Below are positions 1-7,289 of a stretch of 64,000 nucleotides of DNA, one piece after another. The notes under the pieces are model-generated. The model saw only the letters and a program-made list of their open reading frames with translations. It was not told where the DNA came from and did no database searches. Position 1 is the stretch's first letter. Every line of letters starts with the position of its first letter. This DNA is from Io17-Chloro-G2 sp034420695. GTDB taxonomy: Bacteria > Chloroflexota > Dehalococcoidia > Lucifugimonadales > UBA3495. The DNA lies in the NCBI GenBank assembly GCA_034420695.1, contig DAOULB010000040.1:62001-126000 (forward strand), in the 5' to 3' direction. Made by a program: the position numbers and the translations under genes.

Positions 1-359
1 ATCGCGAATTTGTCCCAGTGGTAAATGTTATCGCCGTACGCCTGTTTCCAACTTCCTCGGAGGGCAGGACGTTTTCTGAGGAAGCGAGGGTCATCCCAAT
101 AGTCATTGAACGACATCGCTTCAGTTACCCGCATAGCGTAGACAATATGGCCCGCACGGCCTTTAACCTTCGAGCCAGTACCTGTCACCCAGTCTCCAAC
201 TTTTGCACCTCTCCGAATATCTGGCTTGCAAGTAGCTAGGGTACAAAATCCATAGAACGGATTCGGCGCAAATCCATAATCCCTTGCAACGATGTACGAA
301 TATAGCGTCGGGGGCAATGGAATTAGCGGCAGTTGCGCGGTATGTTTTGGTAATCCCAT
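1..359 (-). CDS. Nmad2-like nucleotide-modification-associated protein (partial, runs off left edge)
   Basis: This is an open minus-strand frame from an ATG at 359 to the window edge, about 119 codons, with no stop inside the window. After a short N-terminal stretch it reads YSYIVARDYGFAPNPFYG, then CTLATCKPDIRR, VGDWVTGTGSK and VYAMRVTEAMSFNDYW. I recognise these as hallmarks of the Nmad2 family (nucleotide modification associated domain 2), which was predicted by comparative genomics to belong to nucleic-acid modification or conflict systems; its biochemistry is unknown to me. The start overlaps the 3' end of the TIR-like gene (stop at 323) by 37 bases, so the two are probably co-transcribed. 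The exact start is uncertain. The family call rests on motif memory, not on a search. Confidence 0.6.
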   Translation of the reverse strand, partial: MGLPKHTAQLPLIPLPPTLYSYIVARDYGFAPNPFYGFCTLATCKPDIRRGAKVGDWVTGTGSKVKGRAGHIVYAMRVTEAMSFNDYWDDPRFLRKRPALRGSWKQAYGDNIYHWDKFA

Positions 360-949
360 TCCGAGCCATCCTGCTTATAGGATTTGTCGGAGTCGCCATT
401 TATGGCTTCAAATATGCTTTCTCCATTCCAGCCGACTAAAGCGTCCCTATGCTGTTTTAGTGCCTCCGGCAATTCACAGCCCTTCTCACCCCATGCCCAT
501 ACTCCAACGATCCGCTTTCCCTCCTTGTGAGCGCATTCGATTTCCCAGTTTACCCAATCGCTGTTCTTTGTCTCGGGCGAAATATAAACGACGAGGACGC
601 TGGCCCATTCGATGCGGGGCTTAAGTATTCCGTGCTTGATGTATTCTTCATTGCTGGCCCCGTTGAATTTGCCGGTTGTGATCGAGCCATCACGGCAAAT
701 CATCCCATGTTGCGCCACCAAGTCCTTTAGGCGGGGCAGACCTTCGTCATCCTCGTGTATATGGCTGATAAATACGTTTCTTAAGTCTTGCGTCATGATT
801 GCTTCCCTCCCGCTCTTTCTGTTGAGGGTGTTGTGCGCCGACTGGCGGGCCGCATCCATCTCTTTCGCCACTTCGGGAGCAGAACGCAATGCCCCATTCT
901 CGAATCTATCGAGAATGTCACGCTCTTCTGCACTCATTTCATCGTTCAT
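323..949 (-). CDS. TIR-like domain protein, in frame with an antitoxin 5' remnant
   Basis: The 208-residue frame has two parts. Residues 1 to about 45 resemble the N-terminus of a CopG/BrnA-type antitoxin. From Met52 it is a TIR-like fold of the MTH538/ThsB type: first strand NVFISH, then VLVVYISPETKNSDWVNWEIE with the W-x-x-W-E pattern that in TIR enzymes carries the catalytic glutamate, then GKRIVGVWAWG. An ATG at 796 has a GGGAGGG Shine-Dalgarno about 8 bases upstream, so the TIR protein may start there (157 aa) rather than at 949. TIR domains commonly cleave NAD+ or make a nucleotide signal in anti-phage systems; that role is inferred. It lies directly after the BrnT-like toxin gene (ATGA overlap) and overlaps the Nmad2 gene downstream. 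Confidence 0.65.
   Translation of the reverse strand: MNDEMSAEERDILDRFENGALRSAPEVAKEMDAARQSAHNTLNRKSGREAIMTQDLRNVFISHIHEDDEGLPRLKDLVAQHGMICRDGSITTGKFNGASNEEYIKHGILKPRIEWASVLVVYISPETKNSDWVNWEIECAHKEGKRIVGVWAWGEKGCELPEALKQHRDALVGWNGESIFEAINGDSDKSYKQDGSEWDYQNIPRNCR
797..949 (-). pseudogene. 5' remnant of a CopG/BrnA-type antitoxin gene
   Basis: The first ~45 codons after the toxin stop read EERDILDRFENGALRSAPEV and then QSAHNTLNRK. This is the usual N-terminal pattern of antitoxins paired with BrnT-like toxins (acidic start, E-x-G, then an A-R-N-T-L-N/K-K motif). The ribbon-helix-helix DNA-binding part that should follow is missing; the frame passes straight into the TIR-like gene. The ATG overlaps the toxin TGA in an ATGA, as in intact pairs. 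It could instead be translated as an N-terminal extension of the TIR protein. Confidence 0.5.
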
Positions 950-1233
950 GATGTCTGCCTACTTCGGTAGTCTCTTGTCGCCTTTCGGCTGGGTATAATC
1001 GTTTTCAAGAAGCGGGTTCCGTCAGCCTGCATTACGAATGGTACAAGGTGGATGTATTCGGCGACCTCTACTACGTAGATCAACTGACCGCTGTAGAGCT
1101 CCTGATTTGGGTGCTCCAGCACGTCCAATAGATTGCCCTGCTCTATGGCGGAGACAATGCTCTGGAAGGATATTCCTCTCTGCTCGATGAGTTGCTCGTT
1201 CTTCTCTGTGCTCCAGTCGAATCCCTTGTTCAT
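946..1233 (-). CDS. BrnT/RelE-like toxin of a type II toxin-antitoxin pair
   Basis: This 95-residue protein contains FDWSTEKNEQLIEQRGISF near its start, then VLEHPNQELYSGQLIYVV and a C-terminal FLKTIIPSRKATRDY. The pattern matches the small BrnT-like, RelE-fold ribonuclease toxins, in which W-x-x-x-K-N starts the domain and the K-x-I-x-P-S-R-K-A-T end is typical. Such toxins cleave RNA and are neutralised by the antitoxin encoded just downstream. Here the downstream antitoxin frame is truncated after ~45 codons, so either the toxin is unrestrained and attenuated, or the N-terminal fragment suffices. No good Shine-Dalgarno is visible before the ATG at 1233. Family assignment is by motif. Confidence 0.6.
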   Translation of the reverse strand: MNKGFDWSTEKNEQLIEQRGISFQSIVSAIEQGNLLDVLEHPNQELYSGQLIYVVEVAEYIHLVPFVMQADGTRFLKTIIPSRKATRDYRSRQTS

Positions 1234-1347
1234 GTATCAATTATGGGAACGTCTGTTCCTCTTGGCAACCACCTACGCCAGTAGTACTCCAGTCTGCCTT
1301 CTGATTACAGTGTATCAGTCCGTATCCCCTACAGAGAGGGCATCGAC

Positions 1348-1490
1348 TAGATTTTGTAGGAATGGCGGGTGAAGCTGATCTGATATGTTAGCTAATCTTG
1401 ACGCTGTTGGGGCCGAACTAGGTGTCCCGGGATCTGCTCAGAATCTCCCAGTCCAAGAATGCTTCGATGACGCCCTCTGCGGAACCTGAT
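1348..1490 (-). pseudogene. Decayed 3' relic of an hsdM gene
   Basis: Read on the minus strand, this segment gives EGVIEAFLDWEIL, then a stop, then FGPNSVKI, another stop, and ISFTRHSY. The intact HsdM encoded at 2420-4543 has GGIEAFLRQEVL, then PGSVKVGYEISFTRHFY at its C-terminus. The same order, spacing and nucleotide similarity show that this is a degenerate copy of an hsdM 3' end carrying at least two stops. It lies between the membrane protein gene and the toxin gene. It fills most of the otherwise gene-free stretch 1234-1536, in which I see nothing else. Confidence 0.7.
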
Positions 1491-1536
1491 GAATACTCTG
1501 TGCGTGGGCGTGTTGGGAGCCTCAAGTCCGAATGAA

Positions 1537-1977
1537 TCATAAAATCAGCAGCCACGCTAACAACACCGTGGCGACGACCACGGTGTAGAACGGCGGCGCC
1601 GAGAAAGACCGGAACATCGCCCAGAGAGTTCCCCTCCATTTCGAACCAGTAGGGACCACGGCGAAGAGGTCGACGCCCGTGACCTGTCCTTCATGGAGCC
1701 TGCGGACGAAGCTGCAGTATGAACACCGGAACCCTCGTTCCAGCGCTAGGTAGTAGGCATCCAGGATGTAAAACAGGACGGTAGGTGCCAACGCAATCAG
1801 CGCATGGTCCGCCTCTCCGGTTCGCGCCACCAGCACCAGGATGGCCGCGACGAGGGTGACGCACCAGACCTTGCAGGAGCGGCTGTTCTCCGCCATGCGG
1901 GTAATGACGCCTTGATATATCTCAAGGTGCTTCTGGACCGCCGAGGATTCGTGACTCAGGCACGTCTGCTCAGTCAT
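1537..1977 (-). CDS. Small multi-span membrane protein paired with a TIR-like gene
   Basis: This protein of about 146 residues (from the ATG at 1977, which has CAGGG seven bases upstream; an upstream ATG at 1995 is possible) has a soluble N-terminus with HLEIYQGVITRMAENS, then two hydrophobic segments (VTLVAAILVLVA and LIALAPTVLFYILDAYYLAL), a charged loop and a C-terminal hydrophobic segment (YTVVVATVLLAWLLIL). It lies 31 bases downstream of the TIR-like gene on the same strand. I recall similar short membrane proteins next to TIR-like genes in other genomes, but I know no characterised function. A membrane effector acting with the TIR protein is inference. Confidence 0.6.
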   Translation of the reverse strand: MTEQTCLSHESSAVQKHLEIYQGVITRMAENSRSCKVWCVTLVAAILVLVARTGEADHALIALAPTVLFYILDAYYLALERGFRCSYCSFVRRLHEGQVTGVDLFAVVPTGSKWRGTLWAMFRSFSAPPFYTVVVATVLLAWLLIL

Positions 1978-2008
1978 ACAATTGCCCTGTGGCATTCGCC
2001 AGCGATGT

Positions 2009-2398
2009 TCAGCTCCTCCGATTTGCTATCCGGTCCAGATCGGCATTGATACGGCTCCATCGCCACGGTATAGGTTCTCCAAGGCGGGTTAGCCCTTGGT
2101 ACGGTCTTCCTTGAGGTCTCACTTGGAAGACGGGCTTGTTCAGGTTACGGGCGATGTCAGTTTCCACGACTACACCGGGGGCATTATGAGTGTCTTGACC
2201 AATCAGGACGACAACCACGTCGCACCTGCCTATGGCGTTCCTCGCTTTTCTCTTCCAAGCCTCGTCGGGGTAAGATTCATGGAGCGAACAATCGCGAATT
2301 CGATGATTAGTCTCGTGCTTGGCCTGCCGATAAAAGCAGTTTTGGAGGTCCTTGTCCTTGTCGAACTCGAAACTCACGAAGATGTTGAGTGTAGGTAT
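2009..2398 (-). CDS. TIR-like (MTH538/ThsB-type) protein downstream of hsdM, atypical start
   Basis: The frame encodes a compact TIR-like domain: first strand LNIFVSFEFDKD, then ESYPDEAWKRKARNAI, VVVVLIGQDTHNAPGVVVE and the end PWRWSRINADLD. The E-T-D-I-A glutamate sits where TIR enzymes have their catalytic Glu. The first ATG/GTG/TTG in frame is GTG at 2377, but that would cut through the first beta strand. Upstream, after the hsdM stop, the only sensible start is ATA at 2398, six bases after a GGGGGG Shine-Dalgarno. So either this is a rare ATA start or an ATG has mutated. The gene begins 21 bases after hsdM in the same frame and is likely translationally coupled. NAD+-directed defence activity is inferred from the fold. 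Confidence 0.65.
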   Translation of the reverse strand: MPTLNIFVSFEFDKDKDLQNCFYRQAKHETNHRIRDCSLHESYPDEAWKRKARNAIGRCDVVVVLIGQDTHNAPGVVVETDIARNLNKPVFQVRPQGRPYQGLTRLGEPIPWRWSRINADLDRIANRRS

Positions 2399-2419
2399 AT
2401 CTTTCCCCCCTGAAGGTGA

Positions 2420-4543
2420 TTATCGGATAATCTCCCCCAACAGCCCCTCCGTCTCCCGCTCCAAGGCCAGGATGTCGGCCCGTATCTCCTCCAGCGGGCG
2501 CAGGGGCTGGGGCTTGTAGAAGTGGCGGGTGAAGCTGATTTCGTAGCCAACCTTTACGCTTCCGGGGACGTACCAGGCGTCGGGGGCGTAGGGCAGGACC
2601 TCTTGGCGCAGGAAGGCTTCGATGCCGCCATCTTGAAGCAGAGGCACCTGCTCGGTGTCCCGCAGGTCGGGGTCCGGCTCGTACTCTACGATGGCGGGCT
2701 TGCCGCCGACTGAGGCCGGGAACAGGCCCCGCAGCGGGTCCGGTTCGACCGTTCCCGTCCGGTGGACCGCCTTTATCACGGGCTCGGCAGTTTCGTCCCG
2801 GGCAGCCAGGTATGTCTTGAGCAGCGTCTTGCGCTTAGCGGTCAGCTTGACCCCGTGCGTGGTGGCGTCCGCCACAACTGCCGACATGAAGCGGTTGAAG
2901 TCCCGGTGCGGGCCAAGGCCAAGCTCTACGCCAATTCGGTCGGTCACATCGGCCAGCGGCTCCTCATTCGCCTCGATGCAGGCGTCGCGGAAGCTTCGGC
3001 ATCGCTCCGGCGACAAGTCAACGGCGAGCCGCAGCGGGCGCTCCACGGTGACCTTCCAATAGCCGAAGGCCTCGTTGGGGAATATCTTGGACTGCTCCGT
3101 TTCTTGGAAGGACAGGAAGGCGTCGCCGATGCGGTCAATGTCTTCCTCCGACAGTTCGCAGTTCTTACTGCCCAGATTGCGGCGCAGCGGCGTGTGCCAC
3201 TGGGTGGCGTCTATCAGTTGCACCTTGCCCCGGCGGTGTTCTGCCTTGCGGTTGCTGAGCACCCAGATGTAGGTGGCGATGCCGGTGTTGTAGAACATGT
3301 TGAGGGGCAGGGCGACTATGGCCTCCAGCCAGTCGTTCTCGATAATCCAGCGCCGGATGTTGCTCTCGCCCTGGCCGGCGTCGCCGGTGAAGAGGGAGCT
3401 TCCGTTGTGCACCTCGGCGATGCGGCTGCCTATCGGGGTCTGCTCACTGGGGGTCTTCATCTTGCTCAGCATGTTGGCCAGGAACATCATCTGGCCGTCG
3501 CTGGACCTGGTGATGAGGGAGTAGTCTGCTTCGCCGTTGTGCTCCGTGATGAAGCGCGGGTCCTTGATGCCGTTCCGCCCGCCCAAGCGGTCCATCTCGC
3601 CCTTCCAGCTCTTGCCGTAGGGCGGATTGGACAGCATGAAGTCGAACTCTTGGGCAGGGAAGGCGTCCGCGGAGAGGGTGGAGCCGTACTGCACGTTGTC
3701 GGCCTCGACGCCCTCTCCCTTCAGGATGAGATCGGCCTTGCTGATGGCGTAGGTCTCGGGGTTCACCTCCTGCCCGTACAGGTGGACGGACACCTCTTTG
3801 CTCTGCCCGGCGGCCAGTTGGGTCAAAGTCTCCTCGGCGACCGTCAGCATCCCGCCGGTGCCGCAGGCGCCGTCGTAGACCAGGTAGGTGCCGGACTTGA
3901 CCTGATCGGCCACCGGCAGGAAGACCAGCCGCGCCATGAGTTGCACCACGTCCCGCGGGGTGAAGTGCTCCCCGGCCTCCTCGTTGTTCTCCTCGTTGAA
4001 CCGCCGGATGAGCTCTTCGAAGACCGTGCCCATGCCGTGATTGTCCAGCCCGTCCAGCCGCACCGAACCGTCATCGTTGACGACCGGCCGGGGGCCGAGG
4101 TTGACGGAACTGTCCAAGAACTTTTCCAACAGGAACCCAAGGAGGTCCTGTTCCACCAGGGTAGGTATCTGGTTGCGGAACCGGAACTTTTCAAGGACTT
4201 CCTGCACGTTGGGGGAGAAGCCGTCAAGGTACGCCTCGAAGTCGGCCCGCAACTGCTGCTGCCGTCCACGGGATGTGAGGTCCCGAAGCCGGAAGGAGGA
4301 GGTGTTGTAGAAAGCCTCGCCGGAGGCTTGGCGCAGCGCCCGGTCCTGGTTGGTTATGCCGGCGTCGTCCAGCTGGGCTTTCATTCGGAGCACCGCTTCC
4401 TTGCTGGGTTCGAGGACCGCGTCAAGGCGGCGGATGACCGTCATTGGCAGGATGACGTCGCGGTACTTGCCCCGTACGTAGGCATCCCTGAGCACGTCGT
4501 CGGCGATGCCCCAGATGAAGCTGCTGATGTTCAGGGCGCTCAT
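2420..4543 (-). CDS. hsdM: Type I restriction-modification DNA methyltransferase subunit M
   Basis: The 707-residue HsdM starts at the ATG at 4543, which has AGGAG six bases upstream; a longer frame to 4627 is excluded by the promoter at 4609-4637. Residues 1-170 form the helical HsdM N-terminal domain. The N6-adenine methyltransferase core follows, with the SAM-binding motif DGACGTGG at 224-231 and the catalytic NPPY at 306-309. A long C-terminal extension ends in the part that is duplicated as a relic at 1348-1490. HsdM methylates adenine in host DNA together with a specificity subunit. No hsdS or hsdR is present in the window: a TIR-like gene and a membrane protein gene follow instead, and a divergent dehydrogenase gene lies upstream. 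Confidence 0.92.
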   Translation of the reverse strand: MSALNISSFIWGIADDVLRDAYVRGKYRDVILPMTVIRRLDAVLEPSKEAVLRMKAQLDDAGITNQDRALRQASGEAFYNTSSFRLRDLTSRGRQQQLRADFEAYLDGFSPNVQEVLEKFRFRNQIPTLVEQDLLGFLLEKFLDSSVNLGPRPVVNDDGSVRLDGLDNHGMGTVFEELIRRFNEENNEEAGEHFTPRDVVQLMARLVFLPVADQVKSGTYLVYDGACGTGGMLTVAEETLTQLAAGQSKEVSVHLYGQEVNPETYAISKADLILKGEGVEADNVQYGSTLSADAFPAQEFDFMLSNPPYGKSWKGEMDRLGGRNGIKDPRFITEHNGEADYSLITRSSDGQMMFLANMLSKMKTPSEQTPIGSRIAEVHNGSSLFTGDAGQGESNIRRWIIENDWLEAIVALPLNMFYNTGIATYIWVLSNRKAEHRRGKVQLIDATQWHTPLRRNLGSKNCELSEEDIDRIGDAFLSFQETEQSKIFPNEAFGYWKVTVERPLRLAVDLSPERCRSFRDACIEANEEPLADVTDRIGVELGLGPHRDFNRFMSAVVADATTHGVKLTAKRKTLLKTYLAARDETAEPVIKAVHRTGTVEPDPLRGLFPASVGGKPAIVEYEPDPDLRDTEQVPLLQDGGIEAFLRQEVLPYAPDAWYVPGSVKVGYEISFTRHFYKPQPLRPLEEIRADILALERETEGLLGEIIR

Positions 4544-4608
4544 GCTATGCTCCTGTCTGGGACGCTCCCTCTTATGAGGCGCACCGATGGGGGCGGTTCC
4601 CCCAAGGT

Positions 4609-4637
4609 ATTGTATATGGGGCCCCATGGGGCGACAA
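4609..4637 (-). promoter_or_regulatory. Promoter of the hsdM-TIR-membrane protein operon with palindromic spacer
   Basis: On the minus strand, TTGTCG (4637-4632) and TACAAT (4614-4609) are exactly 17 bases apart. The spacer contains overlapping perfect palindromes: ATGGGGCCCCAT (4616-4627) and GCCCCATGGGGC (4620-4631). Transcription would start near 4602, giving a leader of about 60 bases before the ATG at 4543. The palindromes could be an operator, but no regulator gene is seen nearby. Confidence 0.55.
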
Positions 4638-4732
4638 TGATGGCCGATTCACCGGGACGCCCTTGACCGGGCGCCCGTCCCGGTATTCATATGGGTATGC
4701 GCGGCAGAACGACTTGGCAAGGAGCGCTCTAG

Positions 4733-5623
4733 ATGAAGCTTGGCTATATAGGCACCGGCAACATGGGGAACCCCATGGCGGTGAACATGATCAAGGCCGG
4801 CCACCAGTTGACCGTCCACGACCTGCGGCGGGAGGCGGCGACCAACCTTCTGGAAATGGGTGCCCGGTGGGCCGACAGCCCCAAGGCAGCCGTGGGGGAC
4901 AACGAGGTGGTTTTCACGTCCCTTCCGGGCCCCAGGGACGTGGAGGCAGTCGCCTTGGGTGAAGACGGCGTGCTGGAAGGCTCAAGCAGCCAGACGATTT
5001 ACGTGGACCTTTCCACCAATTCTCCCACCGCCATCCGAAGCATCCACCAGACCTTTGCCGCCCGGGGGATTCCGGTGCTGGACGCCCCGGTCAGTGGCGG
5101 CGTGTACGGTGCGGCGGCTGGCACTCTGGCGGTGATGGTGGGCGGAGACGAGGCGGTTTTCCGGAAGGTCAAGCCCGCCTTGGACGCCATCGGCACCCAT
5201 GTTGTCTACTGCGGGCCCATTGGCAGCGGGGCGGTGTGCAAGATATGCAACAACCTGCTGAGTATGGGCACCGGGGTGCTGCTGGCGGAGGCGTTGACCC
5301 TGGGCGTGAAGGCCGGGGTGGACTTGGGCGTGCTGGCCGACGTCATCAACAACAGCTCAGGCGGGTGCAAGCGGCTGAGCGAGAAGTTCCCCAGGTTCTT
5401 GTTCCAAGGCAATTTCGAACCGGGTTTCGCCACCGCCTTGGCGGCAAAGGACGTCCGCTTGGCCACCGACCTGGGCAGGGAGTACGGGATTCCCATGGAG
5501 CTTTCCAACCTGATAGACCAGAGGCACGTCGAAGCGATGCTGCGGGGTTGGGGGGCTGAGGACTCGGACGCGGTGGCCCGTATCCAGGAGGAGAAGGCCG
5601 GGGTGCAACTGAGGCTGACATGA
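4733..5623 (+). CDS. NAD(P)-dependent beta-hydroxyacid dehydrogenase (HIBADH/tartronate semialdehyde reductase family)
   Basis: The 296-residue protein has the family layout. An N-terminal Rossmann motif GYIGTGNMG is at residues 4-12, the substrate-loop signature DAPVSGG is near 120, the catalytic lysine lies in GSGAVCKICNN near 170, and a helical C-terminal domain includes AAKDVRLATDLGREYGIP. These enzymes oxidise or reduce 3-hydroxyacids such as 3-hydroxyisobutyrate or 2-hydroxy-3-oxopropionate in the cytoplasm; the substrate here cannot be told from sequence. AAGGAGC lies about 8 bases before the ATG. The stop overlaps the ATG of the HEPN-like gene (ATGA), so the two are coupled. The hsdM operon is divergent. 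Confidence 0.88.
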   Translation: MKLGYIGTGNMGNPMAVNMIKAGHQLTVHDLRREAATNLLEMGARWADSPKAAVGDNEVVFTSLPGPRDVEAVALGEDGVLEGSSSQTIYVDLSTNSPTAIRSIHQTFAARGIPVLDAPVSGGVYGAAAGTLAVMVGGDEAVFRKVKPALDAIGTHVVYCGPIGSGAVCKICNNLLSMGTGVLLAEALTLGVKAGVDLGVLADVINNSSGGCKRLSEKFPRFLFQGNFEPGFATALAAKDVRLATDLGREYGIPMELSNLIDQRHVEAMLRGWGAEDSDAVARIQEEKAGVQLRLT

Positions 5624-6036
5624 CCCAGACATCCCCGATGGAACCCTTCTACCAGCCCGGCGAGGCCGCAGCTGACTACCGGCAGCAGGCCCGTGACTTC
5701 TTGTCCAAGAGCCGCCAGTACTTGGCAGAGGACGACCTGCATCAAGCGGCGGAAAAAGGTTGGGGAGCGGCTGCCTGGATGGCCAAGGCCGTGGCTGAAA
5801 CCCAGGGCTGGCAATACTGTACCCACGACCAGTTCAGGGAGGTCATGTACCGGGCGCAGCAGCTATCCGGTGACAACAGAGTTGCGGAGCTCCAAGCATT
5901 GGCCAACGACTTGCATGGGATGTTTTACACCCGCAAGCGGTTTCTTCACGCCGACATGATTGCCAGCCAGCTTGACCGCATGGGCACACTGCTGGATATT
6001 TTGCAACCGTTGACCGGCAACGCGCCAAGTCCCTGA
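5620..6036 (+). CDS. HEPN/PaREP1-like small protein (copy 1)
   Basis: The 138-residue all-helical protein has the pattern AEDDLHQAAEKGWGAAAWMAK followed by an L-H-x-M-F-Y motif. This resembles the PaREP1/PaREP8 branch of the HEPN superfamily, where the first helix pair carries A-x-E-K-x-W-G-A and the last has L-H-x-x-F-Y. Two further copies lie at 33294-33653 and 47786-48157. HEPN proteins range from RNases in toxin-antitoxin systems to non-catalytic dimerisation modules. The canonical R-x4-6-H ribonuclease motif is not clear here, so activity is open. It is coupled to the dehydrogenase gene by a four-base overlap, which suggests a housekeeping link rather than a mobile toxin. Confidence 0.6.
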   Translation: MTQTSPMEPFYQPGEAAADYRQQARDFLSKSRQYLAEDDLHQAAEKGWGAAAWMAKAVAETQGWQYCTHDQFREVMYRAQQLSGDNRVAELQALANDLHGMFYTRKRFLHADMIASQLDRMGTLLDILQPLTGNAPSP

Positions 6037-6102
6037 TTTCTTAACGGACGACGGCGGGCCTGCGGGACCGCCTTGAACCGTACCGACTACCGGGGAGGGA
6101 GT

Positions 6103-7134
6103 ATGACCACCAGTTCGAACCGTTCCAACATTGTAGAAGCCAGCGACACCCTGGAGGCCATCGAAGAGTGCTACCGCTTGGGGTGGAGCGACGGCCTGCC
6201 CGTGGTCCCTCCGGTGGATTACAAGGTGCGGGAGATGCTGGAGCACGCCGGCATGACCGGTGAAGAGGAACTGCTTTCGCTGGAGATGAGAAAGCGGGTG
6301 TTGACCTCGGAGAACGCCGCAGCCAACGCCGTGATGGCGGGATGTCTGCCGGAGTACTTTCCGGTGCTGGTGTCCACCCTGAAGACGCTGGAGGAGGAGA
6401 AGAACTTCGTGCACATGGCGTCGGCCTCCACCAGCAGCCCGGCGATTTTGATGCTGGTCAACGGCCCCATCAGGCACCGCATCGGTATGAATTCCAAGGA
6501 CGGGATGTTCGGCCCGGGGAACAGGGCTAATGCCTGCCTGGGCCGGTCGGTGCGGCTCTGCTTCATGAACGGCTTTGACGCCCGCCCCGGCACCATGGAC
6601 CGGGGGACCCTGGGTAACCCCAGCAAGTACACCCTGTGCGTGGCCGAGAACGAGGAGGACTCTCCTTGGGAACCCAATCACGTAAGCCGGGGGTTCAAAG
6701 AAGAAGACAGCTGTGTGACCGTGGCTGTGGCCTACAATCCCATCACAGTGAACAACGCCTACGGACACACAGGGGAAAGCATCGTGTCTTCCATAGCCGA
6801 CACGCTGAAATCGGCGGCCCTGGCTTGGAGGTTCCCCTCCCAGTGGGTGCTGGGCATCGGGCCGGAGCATGCCATCACGCTGCAGCAGGACGGGTGGACC
6901 CGGCAGAACATCCAGGAGTACCTGCTGGAGCACGCCAGCCGGCCCTTGGTGGAGCTGATTAACTTGGGCGTCGCCCAAGGCCCGGTCCAGGCTGGGGACG
7001 AGCAACTGGTGCGGCACTGCGCCCGGGACCCGGAGGACATCCTGGTTTTCATGGGCGGCGGCACCGGGGGCCGCAACAGCTGCATCCTGGACACCGCCGG
7101 CTTCCGAATCCGGACCCGGAAGATAGACGGTTAG
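6103..7134 (+). CDS. Conserved protein of unknown function, probable partner of the UGSC selenoprotein
   Basis: This 343-residue protein starts at the ATG at 6103 after GGGGAGGGAGT; a longer TTG-initiated frame from 6073 is less likely. I do not recognise a characterised family. Visible features are an N-terminal WSDGLPVVPPVDYKVREML, a central glycine-rich MNSKDGMFGPGNRANA, and near the C-terminus EDILVFMGGGTGGRNSC. There are no membrane segments. The DGLP-V-x-P-P motif is one I associate with proteins near or fused to UGSC selenoproteins, and the UGSC gene follows 155 bases downstream on the same strand. A shared redox or sulfur/selenium-linked reaction is inference only. Confidence 0.5.
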   Translation: MTTSSNRSNIVEASDTLEAIEECYRLGWSDGLPVVPPVDYKVREMLEHAGMTGEEELLSLEMRKRVLTSENAAANAVMAGCLPEYFPVLVSTLKTLEEEKNFVHMASASTSSPAILMLVNGPIRHRIGMNSKDGMFGPGNRANACLGRSVRLCFMNGFDARPGTMDRGTLGNPSKYTLCVAENEEDSPWEPNHVSRGFKEEDSCVTVAVAYNPITVNNAYGHTGESIVSSIADTLKSAALAWRFPSQWVLGIGPEHAITLQQDGWTRQNIQEYLLEHASRPLVELINLGVAQGPVQAGDEQLVRHCARDPEDILVFMGGGTGGRNSCILDTAGFRIRTRKIDG

Positions 7135-7289
7135 GGTAAATGTAGGGGCGTCGAAGCGGGGGCAACGGGGCGATTTTCGCTTTTCAATGATGGGAAGTGA
7201 GTGTATGATTTAGGGTATCCGGCGGCCAGCCAATGAGAGCCCAGCAATTGGCCGGGAACGGTCAACAGCCAACAGAAACAGGAGGCAGC

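Noticed and set aside
1..4640. Complete type I restriction-modification system
   Set aside because: Only hsdM and an hsdM relic are present; no hsdS or hsdR frame is found in the window.
2762..4666. A 634-codon open frame on plus opposite hsdM
   Set aside because: Low-information translation rich in G, V, H and L that mirrors the GC-rich codons of HsdM; no domain, no Shine-Dalgarno.
4653..4683. Inverted repeat CGGGACG/CGTCCCG before the dehydrogenase gene as an operator or terminator
   Set aside because: Only seven base pairs in GC-rich DNA with no T-run; chance is likely.
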